From: Bacteroidota bacterium
GTDB lineage: Bacteria; Bacteroidota; Bacteroidia; Bacteroidales; Bacteroidaceae
Length of the DNA: 64,000 bases
Reading direction: 5' to 3'
Assembly (NCBI GenBank): GCA_023426145.1
Contig: JAFABG010000006.1
Span: forward strand, 62,001 to 126,000
Shown: in pieces, positions 7,910 to 17,086 of the stretch
Position numbering within the stretch: the first letter of the stretch is position 1
Layout: every line of letters starts with the position of its first letter
Translations under genes and position numbers: made by a program
The notes under the pieces: model-generated
The model's database searches: none
Told to the model about the DNA's origin: nothing
What the model saw: the letters and a program-made list of their open reading frames with translations, nothing else

Positions 7910-10900
7910 TTAGAATTTAACAGAGAGGTTTAATCCTATTGAACGAGTCGTTGGCAAAGAGTAAGCTTCCACTCCCTGTGCATTTCCTGCAGTTACAGCT
8001 GATTCTGGATCAATGTTGGGAACACTCTTGTAAATAGTCCATAGATTTCTTCCTGTGAGTGTAATGGCAGCTTCTTGTAAATGTAGCTTTTTTGCGAACT
8101 GACGGGGGAGGCGGTAACTTACAGCAATTTCTCGTAGTTTTACGTATGAAGCATCATACACATTGGCCTCGGCAATACTGTAAATCCGGTGGTAGTATTT
8201 TTCTGCTGAAACGACAGTGTTGTTCTTCGAATTATTGTCAGTTACTCCGTTTACTATAATACCATCTTGGTAAACACGAGTAGATTGTCCATTTACTTGT
8301 GCATAATAAAGTCCATCAGATGATGTTGAGTATGAAGGTGCCTCTTGTAACTGAATATTTTTACCTGCATTGTCTGTATAATACCATAATCCTCCATGGT
8401 CAGCATCACGTCCTTGCAACGTATTTGCTAATACTCCGGTATATTTTCCCGTTTTGTTTGTGTTAGAAAATATACTTCCACCCACGCTAGCATCTACAAG
8501 AAAAGAAAGACTTATAGGTCCATAGCTAAATGTGTTGCTGATTCCTCCTGTCCAGTCTGGTGTAAATTTGCCTAATGTCTTATTGCTACTAGAAACTTTG
8601 GGCAAACCATTCGCATCAACTACTATACTTCCATTTGCATCACGTTCATAAGCCGTTCCGAATAGTGTTCCATAAGACTCGCCTACTGAAGCTAGAATTT
8701 GTATACCGGATGAGTAAAGTTGATAACTTGTAATCAATCCTTCATCGTCCAATTTAAGAACTTTGCTTCGGTTGGCCCCATAGTTTAGATCTACATTCCA
8801 TTGAAATCCCTTAGTTGTTTGTATAGGAGTGGCACCCAGCTGGATTTCATAACCGTGATTGCGGATATGCCCGGCATTATGAACTTGAGAAGTATATCCG
8901 CTAGATGCTGTAGTAGCTAATCTTAATATTTGATTGTGGCTATCAGTTTTGTAGTATGTAAAATCTAGGTGAAGACGATTATTCAAAAATGCTGCTTCAA
9001 AACCAGCTTCTATGGATGATGTCTTTTCAGACTTTAGATTAGGATTCATCTTGATAGTAGAAGACGTTTGGCGCGGATTTTCCTTAAATACTGGTTCTAA
9101 ATTGTAGACTGTTGCTAACTGATAAGGATCAGCATCAGCACCAACTTGTGCCCAACCTCCACGTATTTTAAGGAAATTGAGTGCATCTATTTTCAAGCCT
9201 AACGCTTCAGATAGTAGTATGCTAGCTGTTACTGATGGGTAGAAATAGGAGTTGTTGTTTGTAGGCAAAGTCGATGACCAATCATTACGACCTGTTACAT
9301 TTAGGAAAGCCCAACGATGATAATCTAATTCTATAGAACCGTAAAGGCCATATTGGCGTAGACGGGATAATTCATTAGATGAAGTGAGTAGATCGCGTGA
9401 GTTTGTTAGCGTATACAGGTCGGCAACTGCCAGACGGGGAGCTGCTTGATAGTTGTTCTCATATTGTTTATTACGTACATTGAAGCCTACTAAGGTATTA
9501 ATCCCCCAGTCTTTATTTAATTGTTTCACATAGGTTACTAATGCTTCAGTATTACTTTCTTTTATGTTGTAAGTATCTTCTGCGTAACTTCCGTATGGCA
9601 TTCCCGCTCCTGAGCTACCCCATTTGACTTTCGCTTTACGTCGATCGTTATACCAGTCGGTACTCGTTCTGAACCTAACGTCCAGCCCCTTGGTTAGATG
9701 GAAAGTGGCATGTAAATCGCCAATCAAACGATGACGTTCCTGACTTTGAGTATTGTAATTGGCACTCCAAAATGGATTGTCATAGTAACTTGAATTCCAA
9801 TTGCGCGTGTAGTCAGCTTTTAATGAATTAGTGTCTACTTGACGTCCAAACCATAAGAATTGGAGCATGGGACTGCTTGAGCGTGTATTACTTCCTGAAG
9901 GGGTAGCCGATCCGGGTAGACTTGGAGCGGTGTAAACGATATAATTTGCTGTTGCTCCAACAGAGAGCCATTTTGTTAGTTTATAATCAGTGTTTAAACT
10001 GATATTTGTTTTGTTGGTTCCAGCTGCGGGAACAATGCTAACTTGCTTCTCGTAGTTGTATCCCAAGCGGAATTGATATTTTTCGTCTCCTCGCGATATA
10101 GAAATTCCGTTGTTGGTCGATATTCCTGTGCGGAAATAGTCACGAACATTATTGGGATGAGATATCCAAGGAGTTGCCACCCGATTTCCGTTGGCGTCAA
10201 TGGGACTATCGAACTGTGGAATTGATAATCCACTGTCTAGTCTTGGTCCCCAACTTTCATCTACCCCGTCGTTCACTCCGGCACCTCTACCATTTACATA
10301 GCTGAATCGTCCGCCAGCTCCTTGTCCAAAAATATTCTGGAACTCTGGAAGCGTAGCAGCAAAAGAGATTTGCGTGGAAGAGTTTAGAGTAATACCAATT
10401 CCTTGTTGTGTTCTATTTCCTCCTTTAGTAGTAATAACGATGGCACCATGGGCCGCTCTGGCTCCATATAAAGCTGCAGCATTAGGGCCTTTTAATACAG
10501 TGAGTGTTTCGATATCTTGTGGATTCAAGTCGGCAATAGCATTTTTAAAGTCACGTCCACTAGAGCGAGCATTCAATTGTGAATTGTCTACAGGTATACC
10601 ATCAACTATAAAAAGTGGTTGATTCTCACCTGCTATGGAGGTTTCCCCACGTATAATTATACGACTTGAACCGACGTCACCTTGTGTGCTGGTGATGCGT
10701 ACTCCTGCAATTTTACCACTCAATGAGTTGAGTAAATTATTATCTTTTCCTTGAACCAAAGCGTCCTGTTTAATTTCTTGAGCGGTATATCCTAATGCTT
10801 TTTTCTCTCGTGAAATACCTAAAGCGGTTACAACGACTTCATCAAGTAGGCGCGTGTCACTTTTCAGTGAAATCGAAAGCTGTGGCGCAATTGCTACTTC

Positions 10901-11149
10901 TTTCGTGATGAGCCCAATGTATGATATAATTAGTTGTGTTGCCGTTGGTGGGAGCTCTCGAAGCTCAAATTTTCCATCGACATTTGTTATTGTTCCCAAT
11001 GTTGTTCCTTTTACTTTAACAGAGGCACCTATCACTGGCTCCCCATCTCCTTCAGTATGGACAGTACCTTGTACTGTTCTCACCTGTGCTGTCCCTTGAA
11101 TAATGCTTATTGCAATCCCCAACAAAAACAAACTAATCTTTTTACCCAT
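7910..11149 (-). CDS. SusC/RagA family TonB-dependent transporter
   Basis: 1079 aa outer-membrane transporter. Signal peptide MGKKISLFLLGIAISIIQGT-AQ. The carboxypeptidase-regulatory-like domain spans about 25-100 (VIGASVKVKGTTLGTITNVDGKF). The TonB-contact region LLDEVVVTALGIS is near residue 105. The plug has GKIAGVRI, RGETSIAGENQPLFIVDGIP and LKGPNAAALYGARAAHGAI. The beta-barrel runs to the end in ...SVKF with terminal Phe. First gene of the SusC-SusD-TlpA operon, divergent from the phosphoesterase locus. The import substrate cannot be deduced. Confidence 0.95.
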   Translation of the reverse strand: MGKKISLFLLGIAISIIQGTAQVRTVQGTVHTEGDGEPVIGASVKVKGTTLGTITNVDGKFELRELPPTATQLIISYIGLITKEVAIAPQLSISLKSDTRLLDEVVVTALGISREKKALGYTAQEIKQDALVQGKDNNLLNSLSGKIAGVRITSTQGDVGSSRIIIRGETSIAGENQPLFIVDGIPVDNSQLNARSSGRDFKNAIADLNPQDIETLTVLKGPNAAALYGARAAHGAIVITTKGGNRTQQGIGITLNSSTQISFAATLPEFQNIFGQGAGGRFSYVNGRGAGVNDGVDESWGPRLDSGLSIPQFDSPIDANGNRVATPWISHPNNVRDYFRTGISTNNGISISRGDEKYQFRLGYNYEKQVSIVPAAGTNKTNISLNTDYKLTKWLSVGATANYIVYTAPSLPGSATPSGSNTRSSSPMLQFLWFGRQVDTNSLKADYTRNWNSSYYDNPFWSANYNTQSQERHRLIGDLHATFHLTKGLDVRFRTSTDWYNDRRKAKVKWGSSGAGMPYGSYAEDTYNIKESNTEALVTYVKQLNKDWGINTLVGFNVRNKQYENNYQAAPRLAVADLYTLTNSRDLLTSSNELSRLRQYGLYGSIELDYHRWAFLNVTGRNDWSSTLPTNNNSYFYPSVTASILLSEALGLKIDALNFLKIRGGWAQVGADADPYQLATVYNLEPVFKENPRQTSSTIKMNPNLKSEKTSSIEAGFEAAFLNNRLHLDFTYYKTDSHNQILRLATTASSGYTSQVHNAGHIRNHGYEIQLGATPIQTTKGFQWNVDLNYGANRSKVLKLDDEGLITSYQLYSSGIQILASVGESYGTLFGTAYERDANGSIVVDANGLPKVSSSNKTLGKFTPDWTGGISNTFSYGPISLSFLVDASVGGSIFSNTNKTGKYTGVLANTLQGRDADHGGLWYYTDNAGKNIQLQEAPSYSTSSDGLYYAQVNGQSTRVYQDGIIVNGVTDNNSKNNTVVSAEKYYHRIYSIAEANVYDASYVKLREIAVSYRLPRQFAKKLHLQEAAITLTGRNLWTIYKSVPNIDPESAVTAGNAQGVEAYSLPTTRSIGLNLSVKF

Positions 11150-11174
11150 TATGCTAAACTTTTAAATGATGGGG

Positions 11175-11182
11175 CAAAGGTA
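11175..11182 (-). promoter_or_regulatory. -7 box of the SusC-SusD-TlpA operon
   Basis: TACCTTTG (minus strand) fits TAnnTTTG and lies 26 bp before the ATG at 11149, giving a short leader. No clean TTTG at -33, which suits a promoter that needs an activator. Confidence 0.5.
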
Positions 11183-11342
11183 TGTGATCTGTGAAAAAAG
11201 TAAAATCCCATATAAAAGGCATTTACATACCACATTTGAGGTATATAAGTAGTTTTTTTACATTGATTAACATTTTTATTTCTTTTCCGTGAAGCATCCG
11301 TTAAGCTTTTATTGCGCCGATAGATGGTTTATATATTGCGCG

Positions 11343-11350
11343 TACATTTG
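11343..11350 (+). promoter_or_regulatory. -7 box of the phosphoesterase-SusCD operon
   Basis: TACATTTG matches TAnnTTTG, 97 bp before the ATG at 11448. No -33 TTTG at the usual distance, so the long leader and the need for an activator are inference. Confidence 0.45.
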
Positions 11351-11447
11351 CACCGAAATACACAAAATGCCAATAATTAACACAGCTTTTTAGTAATAAG
11401 ATCGGGGAAATCTTTTAAAAAGTAGTTGTAAAATCTAAAAAGAAAAA

Positions 11448-12539
11448 ATGAAATCAAAAAAATGTTTGTTTAGCGGGCTATTATTAGTTACCTGCTTGAT
11501 TACAACACAGGCACAACGCCGTAATGAAATTGTAGTACCCAATTTAGATGGGTATGTCACAATGAAATGTGATTTTCACATGCATACTGTCTTCTCTGAT
11601 GGGTTAGTATGGCCCACTGTCCGTGTAGAAGAGGCATATAGAGAGGGACTAGATGCAATCTCTCTGACTGAACATATTGAATATCTGCCTCATAAACAGG
11701 ATATAGTGGGAGATCATAACCGTTCATATGAGCTTACTCAAAAATATGCTAAGAATTTGGGGATACTTTTGATTAAAGGTAGTGAGATAACTCGGAATAT
11801 GCCTCCAGGACATTTTAATGCAATTTACCTTACTGATTCAAATCCATTAGAACAAAAAGAATATAAAAATGCATTTGCTGAGGCAAAGAAGCAGGGAGCA
11901 TTTATATTTTGGAATCATCCGGGATGGGCAAGGCAACAACCTGATTCTACTAAATGGTGGCCAGAGCATACTCAACTCTACAAAGAGGGTTACATGCAGG
12001 GTATAGAAGTCGCTAATGGCTCACTATTCGTACCCGAAGCTATACAATGGTGTCTTGACCGAAATCTGACTATGCTTGGAACCTCAGATATTCATCAACC
12101 CATTCAGGCTGATTATGATTTCTCGAAAGGTGAACATCGGACAATGACATTTGTCTTTGCTAAAGAACGGTCATTGAAAGGGATTCGTGAAGCTTTAGAT
12201 AATCGTCGTACTGCAGCTTATTATCAAGATATGGTGATTGGTAGAGAGGAAATTCTTCGTCCCTTTTTTGAGAAATGTATTGAAATAAAAGAGGTTAGAC
12301 GTTCTTCGAAAGGAGTAACACTTTCATTTTATAATCCTACTGATTTAGTGTTGAAACTAAAGAAAACTGCACATGATGTTTCTTTGGTATATTTTCGTGA
12401 GATGGTCATAAAACCTCATACACTATATAATATAGTGATTAAATTAGAAAATGGTATTCAGGGGGGAAGCTGTAATTTTGAAGTGACTAACTTTATTGTT
12501 GCACCTAATAAAGGATTAAATTATACTCTCAATCTTTAA
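11448..12539 (+). CDS. Secreted PHP-domain phosphoesterase (Sb-PDE-like)
   Basis: 363 aa with a cleavable signal peptide (MKSKKCLFSGLLLVTCLITTQAQ), so periplasmic or surface. The PHP fold starts at about residue 38 with CDFHMHTVFSDGLVWPT, where HMH plus Asp are metal ligands. It continues with AISLTEHIEY, FIFWNHPGW and LGTSDIHQP, the remaining His/Asp metal sites. A C-terminal beta domain of about 90 residues follows. PHP enzymes of this secreted group hydrolyse phosphodi- or monoesters; my recall is that close relatives are annotated as Sb-PDE family. As first gene of a SusC/SusD operon it probably trims a phosphoester ligand. The exact substrate is unknown. Confidence 0.85.
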   Translation: MKSKKCLFSGLLLVTCLITTQAQRRNEIVVPNLDGYVTMKCDFHMHTVFSDGLVWPTVRVEEAYREGLDAISLTEHIEYLPHKQDIVGDHNRSYELTQKYAKNLGILLIKGSEITRNMPPGHFNAIYLTDSNPLEQKEYKNAFAEAKKQGAFIFWNHPGWARQQPDSTKWWPEHTQLYKEGYMQGIEVANGSLFVPEAIQWCLDRNLTMLGTSDIHQPIQADYDFSKGEHRTMTFVFAKERSLKGIREALDNRRTAAYYQDMVIGREEILRPFFEKCIEIKEVRRSSKGVTLSFYNPTDLVLKLKKTAHDVSLVYFREMVIKPHTLYNIVIKLENGIQGGSCNFEVTNFIVAPNKGLNYTLNL

Positions 12540-12592
12540 AATCTATCTCATTTGTAGTTAATGAACACTGTTTAATTTTAAATTGAAAAAAT

Positions 12593-13924
12593 ATGAATCG
12601 TTACTTATTTTCTATTTCTATTTTGGTAACCTTATTGTGTTGCCAGAGTTGTGAGAATAGCTTCGAACATGCTGACATAGTGCATGATCCCGATCGGCCG
12701 ATTATTTTGACTAGTTTTTATCCTAAAGAGGGAGGTGCACGGGATAAAATACTTCTTGATGGGAGTAATTTTGGTAGTGATGTCACTAAAATAAAAGTCT
12801 ATTTTAACAAAGCAAAAGCCTCCGTTGTTTCATCAAGTGGAGATCATATTTATGCTATCGTGCCTCGTCTTCCAGGTGATAATCCACGTATATCTATAGT
12901 GGTTGGCAATGATTCGGTGGTTTATGACGACGTTTATACCTACCATATTCAAGCTCAGGTCAGCACAGTGACTGGAAACGGTGAGAAAAGTTTCCTTTCT
13001 GGCACGCTTTCTTCGGCTCAGGTTTATGGTAAGTACTTAGAATTAGATGCTGAAGGTAATATATTCATGTCTTGGAGAGATGGAGGGTCCTTTGGTATTG
13101 CTCGCATTAATGAGCAACAGAACATTGTTACTCCGTTGATTGAAGCTAAAACTGCTGATGAACGAATTTTGTTTGCTAATGGTTTAACTGTAGATAGAGC
13201 AACAGGGATGTTGACAGCTGCCCATGAATCAGTGAAAGAAGTAATGTTCACTTTTGATCCTCGTGAAGGTTGGTATCCTCGTCAGCGTAACATGAAATAT
13301 TCTACAGCCGATTTAAATTCGATAGTTGATGCTGATCGATATAATAATTTTATTACTTTTTGTCCTTATGACGGATATCTATATACTAGATACCGCGATG
13401 GAAAGATCGCTAAAATTAACCCTGAAACTTTAGAAGCTACAGTGATTTATCAGGGGCCTTATGGATCACAATACGGTCAGGCTATTAATCCTGTAAAGCC
13501 ATGGCTATTGTATATCACACTTCATTCTAATGCGAATCCCACAGAATTTAAACAAGGAATCTCAGTGCTTGATTTACGAGATCCTGTTGGCACGGGCGGC
13601 TTTAAACGACTCAATGCTCCCGGTGGCAGTGGTTTTCGAGATGGTCCTCTTGAAGATGCTCTTTTTAATTATCCTAAAGATATTAAGTTTGACAATAATG
13701 GGAATATGTTTGTTGCCGATTATGGAAATAATTGCATTCGTATGGTTTCTGCAGATAATATAGTAACAACAGTGGCTGGTCAGCCAGGGATTCCTGGATA
13801 TAAAGATGGTGGTCCAGTAGAATCATTGTTCAATCAGCCTTGGGGAGTAGCTGTTAATGAACAAGGTGACATCTATATTGCGGATTGGAATAATGCGCGT
13901 ATTCGCAAATTAGTTATTGAATAA
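12593..13924 (+). CDS. IPT/TIG and NHL-repeat surface lipoprotein
   Basis: 443 aa. Lipobox LCCQSC (lipid Cys about residue 20) follows a hydrophobic N-terminus. Residues about 38-125 form an IPT/TIG immunoglobulin-like domain (SFYPKEGGARDKILLDGSNF). From about 125 on, the protein has beta-propeller NHL repeats. The clearest are the last two, KDIKFDNNGNMFVADYGNN and WGVAVNEQGDIYIADWNN. Such proteins are often encoded beside SusC/SusD and act as extra surface ligand-binding components. It lies 15 bp before the SusC gene. No catalytic motif is visible. Confidence 0.85.
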   Translation: MNRYLFSISILVTLLCCQSCENSFEHADIVHDPDRPIILTSFYPKEGGARDKILLDGSNFGSDVTKIKVYFNKAKASVVSSSGDHIYAIVPRLPGDNPRISIVVGNDSVVYDDVYTYHIQAQVSTVTGNGEKSFLSGTLSSAQVYGKYLELDAEGNIFMSWRDGGSFGIARINEQQNIVTPLIEAKTADERILFANGLTVDRATGMLTAAHESVKEVMFTFDPREGWYPRQRNMKYSTADLNSIVDADRYNNFITFCPYDGYLYTRYRDGKIAKINPETLEATVIYQGPYGSQYGQAINPVKPWLLYITLHSNANPTEFKQGISVLDLRDPVGTGGFKRLNAPGGSGFRDGPLEDALFNYPKDIKFDNNGNMFVADYGNNCIRMVSADNIVTTVAGQPGIPGYKDGGPVESLFNQPWGVAVNEQGDIYIADWNNARIRKLVIE

Positions 13925-13938
13925 TAAAGTTATAGATA

Positions 13939-16900
13939 ATGAAAATCATTCAGATAATATGTGTCATGTCGTTTTACGTCTTGTTCACAACGACAGTCTT
14001 TGCACAGCAAGTTAAGGAATTTACAATTTCGGGTACAGTTCTTGATAAGAATAAAGAATCAATACCGGGGGTCTCTATATACATCAAAGATAAACCTTCA
14101 AAAGGGACATCATCTGACAATGATGGAAATTTTAGCCTAAAAGTCAGTTATGGTGATAAAGTTGTGTTTACTTTCATGGGGTATGATCCTGCTGAATATG
14201 TTGCTATTGAACCATCAAAAGGATTAACTATAACGCTTTTGGAATCAAGTAAGTCGCTCGATGAAGTTGTTGTAGTGGGATTAGGAAATGTACAACGAAA
14301 AATAAGCTCAGTAGGTGCTATAACCACAATTAACGCGAAAGATCTGCAGTCTCCGGCACCATCGATTACTAATCTTTTGGGTGGTAGAGCAGCTGGAGTA
14401 ATATCTTTGCAAAGCAGTGGTGAGCCAGGACAGAATATAGCCGACTTCTGGGTTAGAGGTATTGGGACTTTTGGTGCTAATAGCAGTGCTTTAGTTCTGA
14501 TAGATGGTTTAGAAGGGGATCTTAATACGATTGATCCAGCAGATGTTGAAAGCTTTTCGATCTTGAAAGATGCCTCAGCCACGGCTGTATATGGAGTAAG
14601 AGGAGCAAATGGGGTCGTACTTGTTAATACCAAAAAAGGACTTGCTGGGAAAATTCAAATTACGGGACGCTTTAATACTACTTTATCAGTGCTAAACCAC
14701 TTACCGAAGTATTTAGGAGCATACGATTATGCCGTTTTAGCTAATGAGGCTCGAGAGGTGCGCGGTGATACTCCATTGTATAATGAAACTGAGATGGGAA
14801 TTATACGTAATGGATTAGATCATGATATGTATCCAGATGTAGATTGGCAAAAAGAAATATTAAATAAAAGCTTCTGGCGGCACACTTATTATGTTAGCGG
14901 CAGGGGAGGAAGTGATGTTGCTCGTTATTTTTTGAGTTTAGGAGGAAAACATGAAAGTGCTGCATATAAAGTAGACAAGAATAGTATTTATAGTTCTAAT
15001 GTTAGTTATAACACCTATAACTATCGTATCAACCTTGATGTTAACCTCACCAATACTACAAAAGTGTATTTGGGATCAGATGGCTTTTTGTCTCAGTTAA
15101 AGCAGCCTGGAGTAGCTAATACTGAATATATATGGGGGGCACAGTCCCGTTTAACTCCTTTAACTATTCCTACACAATATTCTAATGGCTTGTTGCCGGG
15201 TAGAGGAAGTGGTGACTTGGCCTCACCTTATGTGATGATTAATCACACGGGGAGAGCGGCAGATGAAGTTTATAAAGGAAAAACTACATTAGCACTTAAT
15301 CAAGACTTATCCAAGATGTTGAGTGGTTTAAAATTCCGCGTTCAAGGAGCTTATGATATCCATAGTTATTTTAGTGAAAGAAGAACAGTACAGCCGCCTC
15401 TTTACACCGCTCTAGGAAGAGCTTACGATGGTTCACTAATAATGCAGGAAACTGTACAAGAAAAAAAAGCATCCTATAGTAAATCAACTCGGCAGTATCG
15501 TAAATATCACTTTGAAGCGGTGCTCAATTATGATCATCTTTTTGGTCATGACCATCGTACCTCTGCATTAGTCTATTATTACCTCAGCGATGAAAAGGAT
15601 ACGGATGATGCAACGAGTAACCTTTCGGCTATTCCTTTACGTTATCAAGGAGTATCTAGTAGATTGACTTATGGCTTTCGCGACACCTACTTGCTCGATG
15701 TTAACTTCGGATATACTGGTTCCGAGAACTTTCAGCCAGGCAGACAATATGGTTTTTTCCCCTCAATAGCGTTGGGGTGGGTGCCGACAGGATATAAATT
15801 TGTAGAAGAGGCATTTCCATGGCTTAATTATTTGAAAATAAGAGCTTCATACGGATCTGTTGGTAACGATAGAATCACTGATATCCGATTTCCTTATTTG
15901 ACTAAGGTGAATGAAGGGAAAGGTGACGTGTGGGGAGTTCCTAATTTAGAAACGATTAGCGAAACCAGAATTGGAGCGGATAATTTGGCTTGGGAAAGGG
16001 CTATAAAGACTAACATCGGAATTGAAGGAAAGTTGTTTAACAATAAAGTTGATTTTGTCTTGGATCTTTTTCAAGATCAACGCAACGGTATTTTTCAGCA
16101 ACGTGTGCAGGTACCTGAATACGTAGGAGTTGTTTCGAACCCTTTTGCTAATGTCGGAAAGATGAAAAGTTCTGGAGCCGATGGAAATATAAGCTTTAAT
16201 CAACAGATAACTTCAGATTTAGATTTTACTATCAGAGGTAATTTCACTTATTCTAAAAATGTAGTGCAAAACTGGGAACAAGCTTATCTTGAGTATCCTT
16301 ATCTTGAGTATAATAATTATCCTTATAATTCGATTCGTGGTTATCAAGCTATCGGCTTGTTTAAGGATGAAGAGGATATAAAATATAGCCCGAAACAAAC
16401 TTTTGGAGAAGTGATGCCTGGGGATATAAAATATAAGGATGTAAATGGTGACGGAATGGTTGATAAACTAGATATGGTTCCTTTAGCACACAGTACCTAT
16501 CCTTTATTAATGTATGGTATCGGTGCAGAAGTTCGATACAAGAATCTTACGGTTGGTGTATTATTTAAAGGAACCGGAAAAACTTCTTTCTTTTATGTCG
16601 GACAGCGAACGACCGTAAATGATGAAACTCGTTTGAACGGGATGGGATACATGCCTTTTTTTGAAGGCAATTTAGGTAATGTACTCACTCTTGCAGCAGA
16701 TCCTGCGAATCGTTGGATTCCTAAAGAGTATGCAGCAGAACATGGCATTGATCCGGCTTTGGCAGAGAATCCCAATGCACGTTTTCCACGTTTACAATAT
16801 GGAAATAACAGTAATAACAGTCAGTTATCTACTTTCTGGCAAGGAGATTCTCGATACTTGCGTCTCGAAGAGATCACTTTGAACTATCATGTTGCTCTTG

Positions 16901-17067
16901 CCTGTCTACGCCGAGTTGGAATCTCTTCATTAGATATTCAATTTGTAGGAAATAATTTATTTGTGTGGGATACCGTGAAGATTTTCGATCCCGAACAAGC
17001 AAGATGGAATGGTCGTAAATATCCTATTCCTTCCACTTACTCGTTGCAGTTATATGTCAACTTCTAA
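13939..17067 (+). CDS. SusC/RagA family TonB-dependent transporter
   Basis: 1042 aa. Signal peptide ending TTTVFAQQ. CarboxypepD_reg-like domain (VLDKNKESIPGVSIYIKDKP). SLDEVVVVGLGNVQRK marks the TonB-contact region. The plug shows GGRAAGVISLQSSGEPGQN, FWVRGIGTFGANSSALVLID and LKDASATAVYGVRGANGVV. The barrel ends YSLQLYVNF. This sequence is clearly different from the SusC of the divergent operon, so the two loci probably carry different ligands. Third gene of the PHP-NHL-SusC-SusD-DUF operon. Confidence 0.95.
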   Translation: MKIIQIICVMSFYVLFTTTVFAQQVKEFTISGTVLDKNKESIPGVSIYIKDKPSKGTSSDNDGNFSLKVSYGDKVVFTFMGYDPAEYVAIEPSKGLTITLLESSKSLDEVVVVGLGNVQRKISSVGAITTINAKDLQSPAPSITNLLGGRAAGVISLQSSGEPGQNIADFWVRGIGTFGANSSALVLIDGLEGDLNTIDPADVESFSILKDASATAVYGVRGANGVVLVNTKKGLAGKIQITGRFNTTLSVLNHLPKYLGAYDYAVLANEAREVRGDTPLYNETEMGIIRNGLDHDMYPDVDWQKEILNKSFWRHTYYVSGRGGSDVARYFLSLGGKHESAAYKVDKNSIYSSNVSYNTYNYRINLDVNLTNTTKVYLGSDGFLSQLKQPGVANTEYIWGAQSRLTPLTIPTQYSNGLLPGRGSGDLASPYVMINHTGRAADEVYKGKTTLALNQDLSKMLSGLKFRVQGAYDIHSYFSERRTVQPPLYTALGRAYDGSLIMQETVQEKKASYSKSTRQYRKYHFEAVLNYDHLFGHDHRTSALVYYYLSDEKDTDDATSNLSAIPLRYQGVSSRLTYGFRDTYLLDVNFGYTGSENFQPGRQYGFFPSIALGWVPTGYKFVEEAFPWLNYLKIRASYGSVGNDRITDIRFPYLTKVNEGKGDVWGVPNLETISETRIGADNLAWERAIKTNIGIEGKLFNNKVDFVLDLFQDQRNGIFQQRVQVPEYVGVVSNPFANVGKMKSSGADGNISFNQQITSDLDFTIRGNFTYSKNVVQNWEQAYLEYPYLEYNNYPYNSIRGYQAIGLFKDEEDIKYSPKQTFGEVMPGDIKYKDVNGDGMVDKLDMVPLAHSTYPLLMYGIGAEVRYKNLTVGVLFKGTGKTSFFYVGQRTTVNDETRLNGMGYMPFFEGNLGNVLTLAADPANRWIPKEYAAEHGIDPALAENPNARFPRLQYGNNSNNSQLSTFWQGDSRYLRLEEITLNYHVALACLRRVGISSLDIQFVGNNLFVWDTVKIFDPEQARWNGRKYPIPSTYSLQLYVNF

Positions 17068-17086
17068 TTTTTTATAATCCGATAGA

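Larger units (their letters stand above)
11150..11447. other. Divergent promoter region of the two Sus-type loci
   Basis: 298 bp between divergent starts. It holds the minus -7 box (11175-11182), a plus -7 box TACATTTG (11343-11350), and a perfect-arm palindrome ATACC-N8-GGTAT at 11227-11244. The palindrome has the same arms as the operator set described elsewhere in the window, but it is not attached to a -33 box, so its role here is open. Otherwise AT-rich. Confidence 0.6.
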
